DNA from: Bacillota bacterium
Lineage (GTDB): Bacteria > Bacillota > Clostridia > Christensenellales > Aristaeellaceae
Assembly: GCA_023421395.1 (NCBI GenBank)
Contig: JAEZTL010000056.1
Location: forward strand, 44,053 to 108,052
Length of the DNA: 64,000 nucleotides
Reading direction: 5' to 3'
Below, in pieces: positions 41,508 through 49,213 of this stretch. Both the position numbers and the translations under genes were made by a program. Within the stretch, counting starts at the first letter, position 1. Each line of letters opens with the position of its first letter. A model generated the notes under the pieces. The model was not told the origin of the DNA, did not search any database, and saw nothing but the letters and a program-made list of their open reading frames with translations.

Positions 41508-43037
41508 TCACATCATCAGGCTGACCACGTCAACCTGCTCGGGCTTGGCGCCCGCGTCTGCGCTGAACTCACCGGTAATCAGGCCGTCCTGCAGCACCAG
41601 GATGCGGTTGGCCAGTCCGATGGACTCGTCCAGCGTGTCGCCCAGCAGGATCACGCTCTTGCCCTCCCGCACGATGTCGCGGATCAGCGAGTAGATCTCC
41701 TCCTTGGCGCCCACGTCCACGCCCCGGGTGGGGTGGTTGAGGATCAGGATGTCCGCGCCGCTGGCCAGCGCCCGGGAGAAGACCACCTTCTGCTGATTGC
41801 CGCCGGAGAGCTGCATGAGAAGCTCCCTGCGCCCGCTGGTCTTGACGCGCAGCGTCTTGATCCATTCCTCCGCCTGCCGGGAAATTTTCTTTTTGGACAC
41901 GAAGGGGCCTTTTTTCAGCTTGCCCGCGTTGGAGAGGGCGATGTTGTCTTCCACGGACAGGGTCATCACCACGCCCTCGTAGAGCCGTTCCTTGGGGATC
42001 ATCAGGATCGAGTTTTTCAGCGCCTCCACCGGCGAGGCCAGCTTCATCTTTTTGCCGCGCACGACGACCTCGCCCGACGTGGGCAGAAGGTCGCCGCACA
42101 GGATGGAGCAGATCTCCTCCTTGCCGGAGCCCACCACGCCGCAGAAGCCCAGGATCTCGCCCTCGTGCAGCTGGAAATTCACATGCTTGAACACGCCGTG
42201 AAGGCCCAGGTCCTTCGCCTCCAGCACCACCTTGGGCGCGGGCGTGCGCTGTTTCTCCAGGTGATAATACTCGGTGGTGGTGGTACGGCCCACCATCATT
42301 TCGTAGAGCAGCTTTTCGTTGGCGTTTTTCGTTTCCAGATCGCCCACGCTGCGCCCGTCTTTGTAGACGTAAATGCGGTCGGTGATGTTGAGCACCTCGT
42401 CCAGCCGGTGGGAGACGAACACCACCGCGTGGCCGCGCTGGGCGATCTTTTTCATCTGGCGGAACAGGTTTTCGACTTCGCTCTCGCTCAGAACCGACGT
42501 GGGCTCGTCCAGAAGGATCAGGCAATGGTCGCTGCCCGCCTGCTTGGTTACGTTGATGACCTTGGCGATCTCGACCATCTGCCGGGTTGCGAAGTTGAGA
42601 TCGGACACCTTCTTGCGGGGGGAGATGTCCGTCACGTCCACCTCCGCCAGCACCTCGAGGGCGGCCTTGTTCATGCGGCCCCAGTCCACGAAGCCGTGCT
42701 TTTTAAAGTCCTTTTCATGGCCGAAGAAAATGTTCTGCGCCACGTTGAGGTTGACGATCAGGCTCTGTTCCTGGAACACCATGCCCAGCCCCGCGCGGTT
42801 TCCGTCCATGGGCGTATGGGGCTGATAGGGCTTCCCGTGCATTTCCATGTGGCCGGAAGAAGGCGGCTGCGCGCCGATGATGATTTTTAGCAGCGTGGAC
42901 TTGCCCGCGCCGTTTTCGCCCACCAGCCCCACGATTTCGCCGGGGTAGACCGTGAGGTCCACGCCCTTGAGCGCCTGGGTGCCGGAAAAGGATTTTGTGA
43001 TGTCCTTCGCGCAAAAAAGCGGTTTTCTCTCTTCCAT
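41508..43037 (-). CDS. Ribose-type ABC transporter ATPase with one degenerate site
   Basis: The 509-residue protein has two ABC domains (about 5-250 and 268-505). In the first, Walker A GENGAGKS (40-47) and Walker B LILLDE (173-178) are intact, but the signature is LNFAT (147-151) instead of LSxGQ. In the second, the signature LSGGN (410-414) is intact, but Walker A is GVVGSGKE (300-307) and Walker B ends NHP, with Asn434 and His435 replacing Asp and the catalytic Glu. Pairing across the dimer therefore gives one canonical and one inactive ATP site. It powers the two permeases. The start follows GGGGGAAGGGC. Confidence 0.92.
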   Translation of the reverse strand: MEERKPLFCAKDITKSFSGTQALKGVDLTVYPGEIVGLVGENGAGKSTLLKIIIGAQPPSSGHMEMHGKPYQPHTPMDGNRAGLGMVFQEQSLIVNLNVAQNIFFGHEKDFKKHGFVDWGRMNKAALEVLAEVDVTDISPRKKVSDLNFATRQMVEIAKVINVTKQAGSDHCLILLDEPTSVLSESEVENLFRQMKKIAQRGHAVVFVSHRLDEVLNITDRIYVYKDGRSVGDLETKNANEKLLYEMMVGRTTTTEYYHLEKQRTPAPKVVLEAKDLGLHGVFKHVNFQLHEGEILGFCGVVGSGKEEICSILCGDLLPTSGEVVVRGKKMKLASPVEALKNSILMIPKERLYEGVVMTLSVEDNIALSNAGKLKKGPFVSKKKISRQAEEWIKTLRVKTSGRRELLMQLSGGNQQKVVFSRALASGADILILNHPTRGVDVGAKEEIYSLIRDIVREGKSVILLGDTLDESIGLANRILVLQDGLITGEFSADAGAKPEQVDVVSLMM

Positions 43038-43051
43038 GCCCTTCCCCCCGA

Positions 43052-44074
43052 TCACTTGCTGATGACCTGACCGCCGCGGGGGATGGTCAGGATCACCGCG
43101 ACCAGTATGATCAGCCCCTGGATGCCGGTGCGCACGTAGGGGTTGACGCTTAAGAGCACCAGCCCGTTGGACAGCACCGTCATGATCAGCACGCCCACAA
43201 TGGTGTTGACCACGCCGCCCTTGCCGCCGGCCAGGCTCGTGCCGCCCACCACCACCGCCGCCTGCGCCGGAAACATCAGGCCCTCGCCGATGCCCACCTG
43301 GCCCTGGCCCAGCCGGATTGAGCCGATCACGCCCGCCACGCCGAAGAGGAAGCCCGCCAGCGTGAACACCTGGATCTTGACCCAGTCCACGCTGACGCCC
43401 ACCGCCCGCGGGATGGCTTCGTTGGTGCCCACCGCGTAGACGTAGCGGCCGAAGGCCGTGTACTCCTGAATGAAGTAGCAAAGCGCCAGCATGAGAAGCG
43501 CCACCCACGTGATGAACGGGATCCCCAGGAAGGAGGCCTTCGCCAGCGCGACAAACAGCGGGTCCAGGATCGTGGGCGGGTGGCCCTGGTAGGAGAGCAT
43601 GCCGATGCCCCGGCAGATGTACATGAACGCGAACGTCACCATGAACGACGGGATGCGCAGCTTGACGTGCACGAGCCCCACGATGAAGCCGATGGCCATC
43701 GAGGTGAGGATCGCCAGCAGCGCGCCGAAAACGCCCATGTTCATGCCCGGGAACTGGCTGTTCAGCACGAACACCGCCATCAGCGAGCCCGCCATGCCCA
43801 CGGTGCCGTCGATGGAGAGGTCAATCGAGCCGATCATGATCACGAACGTCAGGCCGAAGGCCACAATCAGCGGGATTGCCAGCTGGTTCAGGATGGCCAC
43901 CAGGTTGTCCTTCGACGCGAAGTTGTGCCCGCAGGCAAAGGAGAACACGATGACCATCGCCACCAGCACCATCACCGGCGCGATCTGCATCACGCGCTCC
44001 CGGAGGTTGTCCCGGCGAACCTTTTCGGCGAATTCCTCCGTGATGGTCATCTGCGACCGTCTTTGTTTGTCCAT
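43052..44074 (-). CDS. Ribose-type ABC transporter permease (first)
   Basis: The 340-residue RbsC-family permease has a cytoplasmic N-terminus of about 30 residues, then eight to ten membrane helices with FVIMIGSIDLSIDGTVGMAGSL, VHVKLRIPSFMVTFAFMYICRG, GRYVYAVGTNEAIPRAVGVSVDWVKIQVFTLAGFL and VVGGTSLAGGKGGVVNTIVGVLIM. The ATG at 44074 lies eight bases after TTGGAG; a GTG at 44083 is possible. It follows the binding protein gene across a strong hairpin. Confidence 0.92.
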   Translation of the reverse strand: MDKQRRSQMTITEEFAEKVRRDNLRERVMQIAPVMVLVAMVIVFSFACGHNFASKDNLVAILNQLAIPLIVAFGLTFVIMIGSIDLSIDGTVGMAGSLMAVFVLNSQFPGMNMGVFGALLAILTSMAIGFIVGLVHVKLRIPSFMVTFAFMYICRGIGMLSYQGHPPTILDPLFVALAKASFLGIPFITWVALLMLALCYFIQEYTAFGRYVYAVGTNEAIPRAVGVSVDWVKIQVFTLAGFLFGVAGVIGSIRLGQGQVGIGEGLMFPAQAAVVVGGTSLAGGKGGVVNTIVGVLIMTVLSNGLVLLSVNPYVRTGIQGLIILVAVILTIPRGGQVISK

Positions 44075-44174
44075 GGCCCACACTCCAATTCCGCGAGTAT
44101 CGTTTTATGAAAACGCGCGATGCGCGCCTGATTCCCATTCTATATTTTGCGGCGGGGAATATGCCCGGGGATAC

Positions 44175-44208
44175 CCCTGCGGGGCGGGTTTGATCCCGCC
44201 CCGCAGGG
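44175..44208 (-). terminator. Hairpin between binding protein and permease genes
   Basis: Perfect 14-bp arms CCCTGCGGGGCGGG and CCCGCCCCGCAGGG flank a six-base loop, with no T run. It lies inside the operon 40 bases after the binding protein stop and probably stabilises the upstream mRNA or gives partial termination. Confidence 0.7.
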
Positions 44209-44247
44209 CTCAATGGCCGTTCAGGCTTTCGCCGTTTTGGGTGCGCG

Positions 44248-45336
44248 TCAGTCCGCCTTGCAGGCGAAGGGGATGGAGAAGTCGAAGGTCGGCGGGGCGG
44301 ACAGGTACTCGGCCGCGTTGTCCTTGGTGATCAGGAGGGACGGGGTGGCGAACTCGCGGTAGTCGTCGGGCATCTGGGCCACGTCAATGAGGCCCGCCCA
44401 GGCCGCGTAGCAGATGGCCAGCGTGTAGCCGCCCTGCAGGTAGCCGTTGGAGGAAACGGTGGCCACGGCGAAGCCGTCGCGCACGGCCTCGACGATGTCG
44501 GTGTTGGCGTCGATGCCGACCACGCCCACCTTGCCCTTGAGGCCCTTGGCATCCAGCGCCTGGAGCGCGCCGGTGGCCATGGAGTCATTGGCGCACCACA
44601 CGCCGCCCACGTCCGGGTGCTTGTTCAGCCAGGTTTCCACCAGCGTCAGCGCCTCGGAGGTCTGCCAGTTGCCGGTGTCGTCTTCGAGCACTTCGATGTC
44701 CGGGTACTCGGCCAGCGCCTTCTGGAGGCCCTCATACCGCTTGGTGGCGGCGGAGTTGCCCAGCATGCCCTGGATGACGAAGATCTTGCCCTTGCCGCCC
44801 ATGGTGTCAAACAACGCCTTGGCGATGTTGTAGCCGCCCAGCACGTTATCGGGCGAGGTGTGGATCACCCAGTTGGGGGTCAGGTCCTTCGGGCCCACGT
44901 CGTCGGGCTTGTTCCAGGCGGTGCCGATGTAGCCGCCGGATTCCGCCATGGCCTCGGCCAGCGAGTAGGCGATGGAGTTCTCGTTCGGGTCGGAGTAGGC
45001 GATGGCGTTGCCGCCCGCCTTGGCCGCGAACTGACGCATGTTGTCGACTTCCTTGTCGTTATCGCCCTGGGAGTCGAGGACCTGCATCTCATACTTCTGA
45101 CCGATGGAGTCCAGATACTGGGCGAACATTTCCATGCCGACCTTGATGGTGGCGATGTAGGGGTTCTCCAGGCCGCGGATGGAGACGCCCAGATACAGCG
45201 TGGTGTCCAGCTTTTCCTGCGGCACGTTCTCGATCTTGAACGCCTTCAGGTTCGAGTAGTCGACATCGGCCAGCGCGACGGAGAACAGGCCGATCGACAG
45301 CGCGAGCGCCAGCACAAGGGACAGGACCTTCTTCAT
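44248..45336 (-). CDS. Ribose-type ABC transporter substrate-binding protein
   Basis: The 362-residue precursor has signal peptide MKKVLSLVLALALSIGLFSVALA with an AxA-type site and no lipobox Cys. The mature domain is a periplasmic-binding-protein type I fold: YLGVSIRGLENPYIATIKVGMEMFAQ, DSQGDNDKEVDNMRQFAAKAGGNAIAYSD, GGKGKIFVIQGMLGNSAATKRYEGLQKAL and GVWCANDSMATGALQALDAKGL, then GVVGIDANTDIVEAVRDG. Family members bind pentoses, hexoses, polyols or autoinducer-2. The linked isomerase and divergent alcohol dehydrogenase suggest a sugar or polyol. The ribosome site is AAGGAGGGAAAA. Confidence 0.92.
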   Translation of the reverse strand: MKKVLSLVLALALSIGLFSVALADVDYSNLKAFKIENVPQEKLDTTLYLGVSIRGLENPYIATIKVGMEMFAQYLDSIGQKYEMQVLDSQGDNDKEVDNMRQFAAKAGGNAIAYSDPNENSIAYSLAEAMAESGGYIGTAWNKPDDVGPKDLTPNWVIHTSPDNVLGGYNIAKALFDTMGGKGKIFVIQGMLGNSAATKRYEGLQKALAEYPDIEVLEDDTGNWQTSEALTLVETWLNKHPDVGGVWCANDSMATGALQALDAKGLKGKVGVVGIDANTDIVEAVRDGFAVATVSSNGYLQGGYTLAICYAAWAGLIDVAQMPDDYREFATPSLLITKDNAAEYLSAPPTFDFSIPFACKAD

Positions 45337-45448
45337 GGTTTTCCCTCCTTATTTTTCCTCCGGCGCGGCGCGCCGGAAATGCAAACCCCGGAATACGGCT
45401 GCGCGTGCAATTATGATGTAATGTACCTACATATTAAACCCAATTTCC

Positions 45449-45476
45449 ATTATAAATGGTTTACGGCTTTTGTCAA
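45449..45476 (-). promoter_or_regulatory. Promoter and possible operator of the ribose-type importer
   Basis: On the minus strand TTGACA (45476-45471) and TATAAT (45454-45449) are 16 bases apart. The -35 box lies inside CGGCTTgacaAAAGCCG and the -10 box inside CCATTtATAATGG, both inverted repeats that could be operator sites. The surrounding 45400-45640 is the most AT-rich intergenic stretch of the window apart from the right edge. It has no gene and separates two divergent units. Confidence 0.8.
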
Positions 45477-45603
45477 GCCGTTTTTTCAATCAACTATCGA
45501 AATTTGTACATTTTATTCGACACGCTTGCCACATACCACATATTTTTTAAGTATGTTCTTGTGCTCCAGGTAAAATAACCGACGGGGCCGGCCGGTTTTA
45601 CGC

Positions 45604-45632
45604 TTGCTTTTGCTATAATGTCATGATATAAT
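45604..45632 (+). promoter_or_regulatory. Promoter of the alcohol dehydrogenase gene
   Basis: TTGCTT (45604-45609) and TATAAT (45627-45632) are 17 bases apart. A second TATAAT at 45614-45619 overlaps the spacer. The ATG is 61 bases downstream. Confidence 0.75.
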
Positions 45633-45692
45633 GATCACACGCAGCAGCCGGGCGCGCCCGGCCGCGCCCGGAAGAAACAAGGAGGCGCTGTC

Positions 45693-46736
45693 ATGGATAA
45701 GATGAAAACCCTGATCGTCGAAAAGGACGGGTCTCTCGCCGTCAAGGAGGTCTCTCTGCCGGAGTACAACGACTGCCAGGCGCTGGTCAAAACCCTCAGC
45801 TGCGGCGTATGCAACGGCACCGACGCCAAGCTCATCCACCGAAACTTTAAAAACTTCGGGCCGGACATGTACCCGCTGATGCTGGGCCACGAGGCCGTGG
45901 GCCGCGTGATCGCGGTGGGCAAAAAGGTCTCCTCCTTCAAGGTGGGCGACCTGGTGCTGCTGCCCTTCGCGGGCCCCATCGACGGCTACGCGTGCGGCTG
46001 GGGCTCCTACAGCGAGTACGGCGTGGTCTGCGACCCCAAGTGGGACGAGACCGCCTACGGCCCCACGCCGGAGTGCGCCTTCGGCCAGACGGTGCTGCCG
46101 AAGGATTGTGACCCGGTGGATGCCGCCATGATCATCACGCTGCGCGAGGTGCTGTCCTCCATCAAGCGCTTCGGCATCAAGGCCAACGACTCCGTCGCGG
46201 TGTTTGGCTGCGGGCCGGTGGGCCTGACGTTCATCAAGTTCCTGAGCCTTCTGGGCGCGCACCCGATCATCGCGCTGGACATCATTGACGAGAAACTGGA
46301 GGACGCGAAGAAAAAGGGCGCGGACTACGCCTTTAACAGCAAAGACCCGCAGTATAAAGAGAAGATCCGGGAAATCTGCCCCGACGGCGTCAAGTTTGTG
46401 CTGGACGCGGTGGGCGTCTCCGCCATCATCAATATGGCCATGCCGCTCCTCTACGACCAGGGCAAGATCTGCTGCTACGGCATCTCCCCGAACCTCTCCG
46501 CGGAGATCAACTGGGCCGAGGCCCCCTACAACTGGCAGCTGCAGTTCCAGCAGTTCCCCTCCAAGGTGGAGGAGGGCGAGGCCCACAACCAGGTCATGAA
46601 CTGGCTGAAGGCCGGCGTCATCGACCTCAAGGACTACATTTCCGACTACTTCGACTTCAAGGATATCCTCGCCGCCTTCGAAAAGCTGGAGAAAAAGCAG
46701 ATCGCCAAGAAGTGCATCATCCGGTATCCGGACTAA
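45693..46736 (+). CDS. Zinc-dependent medium-chain alcohol/polyol dehydrogenase
   Basis: The 347-residue MDR protein has the catalytic zinc ligands Cys37 (SCGVCNGTD) and His66-Glu67 (GHEAVG), and an NAD-binding loop VAVFGCGPVGLTFIKF followed by ALDIIDEKL, where the Asp favours NAD. The four-Cys structural zinc loop of classical alcohol dehydrogenases is absent, as in some sorbitol/threonine dehydrogenase relatives. The substrate is unknown. Its promoter is divergent from the ribose-type importer, so it may oxidise the imported polyol or sugar. The ribosome site is AAGGAGG. Confidence 0.88.
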   Translation: MDKMKTLIVEKDGSLAVKEVSLPEYNDCQALVKTLSCGVCNGTDAKLIHRNFKNFGPDMYPLMLGHEAVGRVIAVGKKVSSFKVGDLVLLPFAGPIDGYACGWGSYSEYGVVCDPKWDETAYGPTPECAFGQTVLPKDCDPVDAAMIITLREVLSSIKRFGIKANDSVAVFGCGPVGLTFIKFLSLLGAHPIIALDIIDEKLEDAKKKGADYAFNSKDPQYKEKIREICPDGVKFVLDAVGVSAIINMAMPLLYDQGKICCYGISPNLSAEINWAEAPYNWQLQFQQFPSKVEEGEAHNQVMNWLKAGVIDLKDYISDYFDFKDILAAFEKLEKKQIAKKCIIRYPD

Positions 46737-46774
46737 CATCCTCGCGGCATGCCGCCGCCTCAAAATGCAGAATC

Positions 46775-46859
46775 GTTTGGGCGGCCGGTCTAGTGACCGG
46801 CCGCCCAAACGCGCATCCGCAGTCTTTGCCTTCGGATGCGCCTGAAGGCGAGCCTTTTT
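46775..46859. repeat. Tandem hairpins after the alcohol dehydrogenase gene
   Basis: Perfect 16-bp arms GTTTGGGCGGCCGGTC / GACCGGCCGCCCAAAC with loop TAGT (46775-46810) are followed by arms GCGCATCCG / CGGATGCGC (46811-46841), and then an overlapping CGCCT / AGGCG stem with TTTTT (46839-46859). The last unit is a probable terminator for the dehydrogenase gene. Confidence 0.7.
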
Positions 46860-47450
46860 CTATCCGTCCCCGTTCAGTGCGAGCCATTCCCCGATCGCCC
46901 CGCGCGCCTTACGCATCGCGCGGCTGCGGTGGTTCTCCCCGGCAACCGCCGCCTCGCCGGCCTCCGCAATGGTTTGGCCGCCTTTCAGTTCAAAGATCGC
47001 GGCATAGCCGGTCTTCGGGTTGCCGCGCACGCGCTGGGCGATGCGGCCCTCCAGCGTTCCCTCGCACAGCTTCCTTTCACCGTCCGGAAACAAAAGACAG
47101 ACGGCGCTGACGAACCGGGCCCGCCGGTTCGGATTGCCGCGCAGTTTTTCGACCAGCAGCGCCGCGCGGTCCCGGTCGCTTCCGGGGGCCCATCGGGCGG
47201 TGTGGGTGCCGGGAAAGCCGCAAAGGCCCTCCAGAAACAGCCCGGAATCCTCCGCCGCGACGATGACGTCGCTCCGGACGCCCACGGACAGCGCCTTTTT
47301 TTCCGCGTTCTCGGCGCAGGTGTCGCCGGTTTCCTCCTCCCCCGCGCATTCCGCGGGATTCACGGCCTCCACCGGAATTCCCAGCGCCTCGAAGCCGCGG
47401 GAAAGCCACCGGACCTTGTCCGGGTTCCATGTCGCCAGCAGGATTTTCAT
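46860..47450 (-). CDS. RdgB/HAM1-like non-canonical purine NTP pyrophosphatase
   Basis: The 196-residue protein follows the family order: ILLATWNPDKVRWL (6-19), EETGDTCAENAEKKAL, VAAEDSGLFLEGLCGFPGTHTARWAPG and LEGRIAQRVRGNPKTGYAAIF, ending in NHRSRAMRKARGAI where the family has SHRxxAL. It should hydrolyse dITP, XTP and related nucleotides to monophosphates. The usual GFGYDPxF block is diverged to KTGYAAIFEL, so specificity may differ. It lies 34 bases downstream of tag on the same strand, so the two repair-type genes may be cotranscribed. Confidence 0.85.
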   Translation of the reverse strand: MKILLATWNPDKVRWLSRGFEALGIPVEAVNPAECAGEEETGDTCAENAEKKALSVGVRSDVIVAAEDSGLFLEGLCGFPGTHTARWAPGSDRDRAALLVEKLRGNPNRRARFVSAVCLLFPDGERKLCEGTLEGRIAQRVRGNPKTGYAAIFELKGGQTIAEAGEAAVAGENHRSRAMRKARGAIGEWLALNGDG

Positions 47451-47484
47451 GAAAGACCTCCCTTCCGCGGGAACTCCGCCGTTC

Positions 47485-48048
47485 TCACGCCCGCCGAAAC
47501 GCGCACAGGACCAGGTGGTCGTTGACCACGCCGACGGCCTGCAGGTAGGCGTAGACGATGGTGGTGCCCACGAACTTGAAGCCCAGCGCCTTCAGATCAC
47601 GGCTGATCCGGTCCGAAAGGGGCGTGGAGGCGGGCACCTGAGCGAGGCTCTCCCAGTGGTTTACCACACTCGCTCCGCCCACGTATCCCCACAGGAAGGC
47701 ATCCAGCGAACCGTGCTTTTCGCACAGCGCGAAGTAGGCCTTCGCGTTTTCGACGGCGGCGCGCACCTTCAGGCGGTTGCGGATGACGCCGGGGTTTTGC
47801 ATGAGCGCCGAAAGCTTGTCCTCGCCGTAGCGGGCGAGAACCGCCGGGTCAAAGCCGTCGTAGGCTTCCGAAAGCGCGTCCATTTTTTTGAGGATCGTCG
47901 ACCAACTGAGCCCCGCCTGCTGGCCCTCCAGAATCAGCATCTTGAAAAGCGCCCGGTCGTCGTGCTCCGGCACGCCCCAGACGCGGTCGTGATAGTCCTG
48001 CTCCGGGCCGGGCTTTTCCGCCCAGCCGCAGCGGATGGTCTCCGCCAT
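47485..48048 (-). CDS. tag: DNA-3-methyladenine glycosylase I
   Basis: The 187-residue protein matches Tag: RCGWAEKPGPEQDYHDRVWGVPEHDDRALFKMLILEGQQAGLSWSTILKK, with conserved Cys, Trp, Glu and Tyr of the base pocket and zinc site, then NPGVIRNRLKVRAAVENAKAY and STPLSDRISRDLKALGFKFVGTTIVYAYLQAVGVVNDH with the last zinc His. It removes 3-methyladenine from alkylated DNA. The ATG at 48048 lies six bases after GGAGGG; an ATG at 48054 abuts it. Confidence 0.93.
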   Translation of the reverse strand: MAETIRCGWAEKPGPEQDYHDRVWGVPEHDDRALFKMLILEGQQAGLSWSTILKKMDALSEAYDGFDPAVLARYGEDKLSALMQNPGVIRNRLKVRAAVENAKAYFALCEKHGSLDAFLWGYVGGASVVNHWESLAQVPASTPLSDRISRDLKALGFKFVGTTIVYAYLQAVGVVNDHLVLCAFRRA

Positions 48049-48203
48049 GGGCATCCCTCCCTTGGCTCCGATTGTACCACAAAGCCGCCGTCCGGCGAAA
48101 GCGGAAAGCGGCTTTCTTTTCCCCCTGTGAGGGTTCCAGGGGGCATCGCGTCCCCTGCGGGGGTTCCGGGGGGCGGCGCCCCCGGGCGTACTCCCCCGCT
48201 CTG

Positions 48204-49199
48204 CTACGGCTCGATCTCCAGCAGGCTCATGGTGGCGGGCATCTCGTGGGCGGTGTTGACCTTCTGGTCGTCCACCACCAGGTCGAAGCAGCTGACGACA
48301 ATCCGGCCGTTCCACACGCAGGGCTCGCCGGGCTCGTCCAGCCCGCCGTCGAATCCGTCGCAGTCCGGGCTCTGGGCCATGCGGGTGATGACGCCGTCCG
48401 GAGAAATCCTGCCGATGGCGTTGGCGGAGAAGTCCGCCACGTAGATGTTGCCGTACTGGTCGATGGTCATGCCGTCGGTGGTGAGCAGGTTCTCCGGATC
48501 GCAGCACCAAAGCTCGTTCCGCACGACCTTCGTACCGTCTTCGGACAGCGTGAGCCGGTGCACCGCGCCGTCGCCGAAATTGCCGATGACGAGCCGGCCC
48601 TCCCGGTCGAACACGATGCCGTCCACGCCGTACTGGCATTTGGGGTTCCGGGTGACGAAGGTCTCGAGGATGTTGGGGTCGGCGAGGGTGTTCGTGCAAT
48701 GGATGTCCCGGTCGTCCAGATGGAAGCGGTAGACGCAGCTCATGAGCTTGCCGTCCGGGCCGGGGACGTTCGCCAGCGTGGACTGGGTGACGTACATGTG
48801 GTTTCCCCGGATGCGGATGCCGTTGGGATGCTCCATGTGGTCGGCCACCACGGTGACCTTTTCAACGCGGTCGCCGTCAAACGATACGCGCAGGATGCGC
48901 CCGGTAAATACCAGGTCCGCCCGGCCGGTCCAGCCGGCGTTGTCCACGATGTAGAGATCGCCGTCCGGGCCGAAGGCGATGCCCATGGAGCGGGCCTCGC
49001 CGGTCTCCGGATTTTTCGGCACGTCAAACCACTTGCGGACGGACTTGTCCTTGCCGATCTTCACCATGCAGCTGGGCATTTTCATGTCGGCGAAGTTGGG
49101 GCAGGAGAGGATCAGGTTGCCCTCCCGGTCGATCTCCATGCCGTCGGGGGTGGAGACGTATTCCTCCGGCAGCAGCATAAAAAGCTTCGGCGTCTGCAT
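48204..49199 (-). CDS. SMP-30/gluconolactonase-family lactonase
   Basis: The 331-residue beta-propeller has repeated blades (DGMEIDREGNLILS, GIAFGPDGDLYIVDNAG, HPNGIRIRGNHMYV, DGIVFDREGRLVIGNFG, DGMTIDQYGNIYVADFSANAIGRI). The metal-site candidates are Glu, Asn (HPNG) and Asp in the pattern of SMP-30/gluconolactonase. No signal peptide is visible, so it is probably cytoplasmic and would open a sugar lactone. It is the last gene of a five-gene minus-strand run with kinase, dehydrogenases and a phosphotriesterase-like protein. The ATG at 49199 follows GAGGAGG. Confidence 0.85.
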   Translation of the reverse strand: MQTPKLFMLLPEEYVSTPDGMEIDREGNLILSCPNFADMKMPSCMVKIGKDKSVRKWFDVPKNPETGEARSMGIAFGPDGDLYIVDNAGWTGRADLVFTGRILRVSFDGDRVEKVTVVADHMEHPNGIRIRGNHMYVTQSTLANVPGPDGKLMSCVYRFHLDDRDIHCTNTLADPNILETFVTRNPKCQYGVDGIVFDREGRLVIGNFGDGAVHRLTLSEDGTKVVRNELWCCDPENLLTTDGMTIDQYGNIYVADFSANAIGRISPDGVITRMAQSPDCDGFDGGLDEPGEPCVWNGRIVVSCFDLVVDDQKVNTAHEMPATMSLLEIEP

Positions 49200-49213
49200 G
49201 GGATAACCTCCTC

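Noticed and set aside
48120..48190. Near-direct repeat of GGGGTTCC-type phrases before the SMP-30 gene end
   Set aside because: The two units are short and simple GC-rich sequence. They may form a weak terminator, but I could not define a clear stem with a T run.
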